Source: Chryseobacterium sp. Leaf394
GTDB taxonomy: Bacteria > Bacteroidota > Bacteroidia > Flavobacteriales > Weeksellaceae
Length of the DNA: 34,602 nucleotides
Reading direction: 5' to 3'
NCBI RefSeq assembly: GCF_001424105.1
Contig: NZ_LMQH01000010.1
Location: forward strand, 315,423 to 350,024
The notes beneath the pieces are model-generated. The model searched no databases and was not told the DNA's origin. It saw only the letters and a program-made list of their open reading frames with translations. Shown here in pieces: positions 32,352 through 34,602 of this stretch; positions within the stretch are counted from its first letter, which is position 1; each line of letters opens with the position of its first letter. Made by a program: the position numbers and the translations under genes.

Positions 32352-32498
32352 ACCCTGAAAGGGCATAATCAATAGTATTGGATGTAGCCCATTGATAAGA
32401 ACGACAGATGTGAATCAGCCCTGAAAGGGCAATATCAAAAGCATTGGGTGAAGCCCAATGACAGATTAAAGGAAGATTTCACACAGCCCTGAAAGGGC
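32352..32498 (+). repeat. A-B hairpin array, copy 2 (A-B'-A-B-A)
   Basis: A units at 32352-32364 (ACCCTGAAAGGGC), 32418-32430 and 32486-32498 (both GCCCTGAAAGGGC); B' degenerate at 32376-32394, B at 32442-32460. A-to-B gap is 11 nt. B-to-A gaps are 23 and 25 nt with unrelated sequence. Together with repeat C this fills the 405-nt gap between the DUF4350-like and PL11 genes. Confidence 0.82.
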
Positions 32499-32563
32499 AA
32501 AATCAATTAAAATCAACCTTTGGAAAACGGCAACCATTAGCCAAAACTTATAAAATCAGAATT

Positions 32564-34435
32564 ATGAATGTAAAATTCAAATTTATTTTAGGCGCAATTC
32601 TTTTTTCAGAACTCTTGTCAGCACAAAGACAAATGGAGTATCTGAAAAGAGGAATCGTGGCAATACCTTCAGATTCAGGTGTTTTTGTGAGTTGGCGTTT
32701 GCTCGGCATAGAAGCTCAGGATATCCATTTTGATTTGTACCGGACTGAAAATAATTCAACCAGAAAGCTGAACGAAAAACCACTTTCTAACGAAACCAAT
32801 TTTTTAGATAAAACCGCAGACAAAACAAAAAACTACACTTATTTCGTCAAATCAAATACACAGGATAAATCAGTTGATATTGATTCTGCAAACTATGTAG
32901 CCAACCAAAAACCTTATTTTTCAATTCCATTAAAAACTCCACAAGGTTATACGCCAAATGATGCTTCAGTCGCAGATTTGGATGGAGATGGCAAATACGA
33001 AATCATCCTTCATCAAACAGGGAGGTCGAAAGACAACAGCCAAAAAGGAGAAACCGACCCGCCGATTATTCAGGCTTATAAATTGGACGGGAAGCTTTTG
33101 TGGGAAATCAATTTAGGCAAAAACATCAGAGAAGGAGCGCATTATACGCAGTTTTTAGTCTACGATTTAGACCAGGATGGAAAAGCGGAAATCGTAATGA
33201 AAACTGCCGACGGAAGCAGAGATGGAAAAGGAAAATACATCGGCGACCCTACTAAAAATTACGTCAACGAAAACGGAATGATTCTATCCGGACCGGAATT
33301 TATGACGGTTTTTGACGGAGAAACCGGAGCAGAAATTCACACCGTGAATTATGAAGTTCCAAGATTTGCCGGCAGTTTAAATCCAACCGACGAACAAATG
33401 ACCGAAACCTGGGGCGATGCGAAAGGAAATAGAATCGACAGATTTTTAGGAGCAGTTGCTTATCTGGACGGCAAAACGCCGAGTGTGATTATGTCGAGAG
33501 GATATTATACAAGAACGGCAATTGCAGCTTGGGATTATAAAGATAAAAAACTCAGCCTGCGCTGGCTTTTTGATACCGAAAGTTCGGAAGAAAATAAAAA
33601 ATACCGCGGACAGGGAAATCATAATCTCAGTATTGCAGATGTCGATAACGACGGAAAAGATGAAATTGTTTTCGGGGCAATGACTGTAAATGATGACGGA
33701 AAAGTGTTGAACAGCACAGGTTTCGGTCACGGCGATGCTTTGCACGTTGGAGATTTAGACCCATCCAATCCGGGATTGGAAATTTTTGATATTCAGGAAA
33801 GATTTGATGATGCGGGAGCACATTTCAGGGACGGCAAAACCGGGAAAGTTTTATGGAAATTACCATCAACTGTTTACAGTGAATCCAGTAAATTTCAAGG
33901 CCCGGGACGGGGTTTGTCTTTGAATATTGACCCTCGTTACGACGGTTCGGAATCGTGGGCTGCCGGAGCTGGATTGAAAGGAGTTTATAACACGAAAGGA
34001 AAAAAAATCAGCAATAAAAATCCACCAGCGAATATGGGAATTTACTGGGATGGGGATTTTTTAAGCGAAATTTTGGATGGAACAAACGTGTCAAAATGGG
34101 ACTGGAAAAAAGAAAAATCCAATCTGATTTTTGATGCTAAAAATTTCCAGTGCGAATCGAATAACGGAACAAAGAAAAATCAGGCTTTGGTGGCTGATTT
34201 ATTCGGAGACTGGCGTGAAGAGGTGATGTACAGAACGGCCGATAATCAGGAATTGAGAATTTTTTCTACAACAATTCCGACAAAACACAGACTGTACACT
34301 TTGATGCATAATCCGCAGTACCGTTTGAGTATTATATGGCAGAATGTGGGCTACAATCAGCCTCCGCATACCGATTATTATTTGGATGAATCAATTAAGG
34401 AAATGCCTAAACCGAATGTTGTAACCATAAAATAG
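32564..34435 (+). CDS. PL11 rhamnogalacturonan lyase (YesW-like)
   Basis: A 623-residue exported enzyme (signal MNVKFKFILGAILFSELLSAQ) of polysaccharide lyase family 11, which cuts the rhamnose-galacturonate backbone of rhamnogalacturonan I by beta-elimination, leaving an unsaturated uronate. The N-terminal domain (~22-120) includes RQMEYLKRGIVAIPSDSGVFVSWRLL, then an eight-bladed propeller with calcium-type loops: DLDGDGKYEI, DLDQDGKAEIVMKT, DVDNDGKDEIVFG and HVGDLDPSNPG. It ends QNVGYNQPPHTDYYL, as in YesW-type lyases. Last complete gene of the window; repeats separate it from the DUF4350-like gene. Confidence 0.92.
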   Translation: MNVKFKFILGAILFSELLSAQRQMEYLKRGIVAIPSDSGVFVSWRLLGIEAQDIHFDLYRTENNSTRKLNEKPLSNETNFLDKTADKTKNYTYFVKSNTQDKSVDIDSANYVANQKPYFSIPLKTPQGYTPNDASVADLDGDGKYEIILHQTGRSKDNSQKGETDPPIIQAYKLDGKLLWEINLGKNIREGAHYTQFLVYDLDQDGKAEIVMKTADGSRDGKGKYIGDPTKNYVNENGMILSGPEFMTVFDGETGAEIHTVNYEVPRFAGSLNPTDEQMTETWGDAKGNRIDRFLGAVAYLDGKTPSVIMSRGYYTRTAIAAWDYKDKKLSLRWLFDTESSEENKKYRGQGNHNLSIADVDNDGKDEIVFGAMTVNDDGKVLNSTGFGHGDALHVGDLDPSNPGLEIFDIQERFDDAGAHFRDGKTGKVLWKLPSTVYSESSKFQGPGRGLSLNIDPRYDGSESWAAGAGLKGVYNTKGKKISNKNPPANMGIYWDGDFLSEILDGTNVSKWDWKKEKSNLIFDAKNFQCESNNGTKKNQALVADLFGDWREEVMYRTADNQELRIFSTTIPTKHRLYTLMHNPQYRLSIIWQNVGYNQPPHTDYYLDESIKEMPKPNVVTIK

Positions 34436-34453
34436 ACTTAGCAGGGAAGTTTT

Positions 34454-34554
34454 TTAACCACAACAGGCACAAAAGATTTTGGACACATCAGTTATTTTAA
34501 GTCTGTGATTCAACTTATTAAAAGAGCACATAAGTTTCGAAAATCAAAGATTTT
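34454..34554 (-). repeat. Dispersed repeat D, reverse copy
   Basis: Reverse complement of 28451-28553 over most of its length, e.g. TTAACCACAACAGGCACAAA and AGATTTTGGACACATCAGTT. With the forward copy it brackets GH106, the DUF4350-like gene and PL11. Confidence 0.75.
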
Positions 34555-34573
34555 CACATTAGCCTTAGTTAAG

Positions 34574-34586
34574 CGAAGCGGCTTCG
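34574..34586. other. Short palindrome near the window end
   Basis: CGAAGCGGCTTCG, a 6-bp dyad around a central G. The window then ends in a run of A; nothing else is visible. Confidence 0.4.
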
Positions 34587-34602
34587 TGAAACAAAAAAAA
34601 AA

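Noticed and set aside
28349..32498. CRISPR-like array (repeats with regular spacing)
   Set aside because: Units are palindromic, differ in sequence between copies, are only two or three per site, and the variable intervals are 23-25 nt with an internal conserved 11-nt linker; no cas gene is present.
22480..34602. Integration of the pectin locus at tRNA-Met marked by an att duplication
   Set aside because: I found no second copy of the tRNA 3' end in the window and no integrase; the location remains suggestive only.

Overview
The window looks like chromosomal DNA from a Flavobacteriia member, most likely Chryseobacterium or a close Weeksellaceae relative. Supporting signs are AT-rich DNA, few Shine-Dalgarno sites, Bacteroidota-type -7 boxes (TAnnTTTG) upstream of several genes, two secreted proteins with type IX secretion (T9SS) C-terminal sorting domains, many signal peptides ending in ..AQ, and a polysaccharide-degradation locus. 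The genus call is inference from protein style; no search was run.

Layout. Positions 1-850 hold a solitary IS200/RAYT-type HUH transposase between hairpin repeats, several carrying the same 11-nt tag (TCTACACAGAT). Positions 850-6460 hold unlinked single genes: a Tam-like methyltransferase, a tail-collar protein with a T9SS cargo, a crotonase-family protein, a GNAT acetyltransferase and a 533-residue methyltransferase. At 6510-8310 there is a small membrane-protein/winged-helix regulator cluster whose two promoters share the same palindrome. A plus-strand run at 8500-13550 encodes a metallophosphoesterase, three tiny three-helix membrane proteins, a Coq4-like protein, a large multi-pass membrane protein and two lipoproteins. 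Positions 13600-16460 are minus-strand: FKBP isomerase, a secreted VGINT-type protein, dtd and a Rieske-like lipoprotein. Positions 16470-22540 carry conserved housekeeping genes (greA, HIT protein, clpX), a T9SS cargo with a mini membrane protein, a TlpA-like thioredoxin and tRNA-Met(CAU).

Immediately after the tRNA, 22669-34435 is a rhamnogalacturonan-I/pectin degradation locus on the plus strand: GH28, GH2, CE12-type acetylesterase, GH106 rhamnosidase, a DUF4350-like protein and a PL11 rhamnogalacturonan lyase, all with signal peptides. PL11 would cut the backbone, CE12 would remove acetyl groups, and GH28, GH106 and GH2 would trim galacturonate, rhamnose and a beta-linked sugar. No SusC/SusD pair, sensor or GH105 is visible, so the locus probably continues outside the window.

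The most unusual content is non-coding. Two arrays of alternating hairpins (A: GCCCTGAAAGGGC; B: CATTGGGTGAAGCCCAATG) with a 66-68 bp period lie between the pectin genes, one A unit resembling a hairpin beside the transposase. A ~100-bp repeat occurs in inverted orientation on both sides of the GH106-PL11 segment. A second ~105-120-bp repeat occurs at 9.7 and 32.2 kb. Other regulatory candidates are a terminator-like hairpin in the greA leader and a shared operator palindrome near the winged-helix gene.
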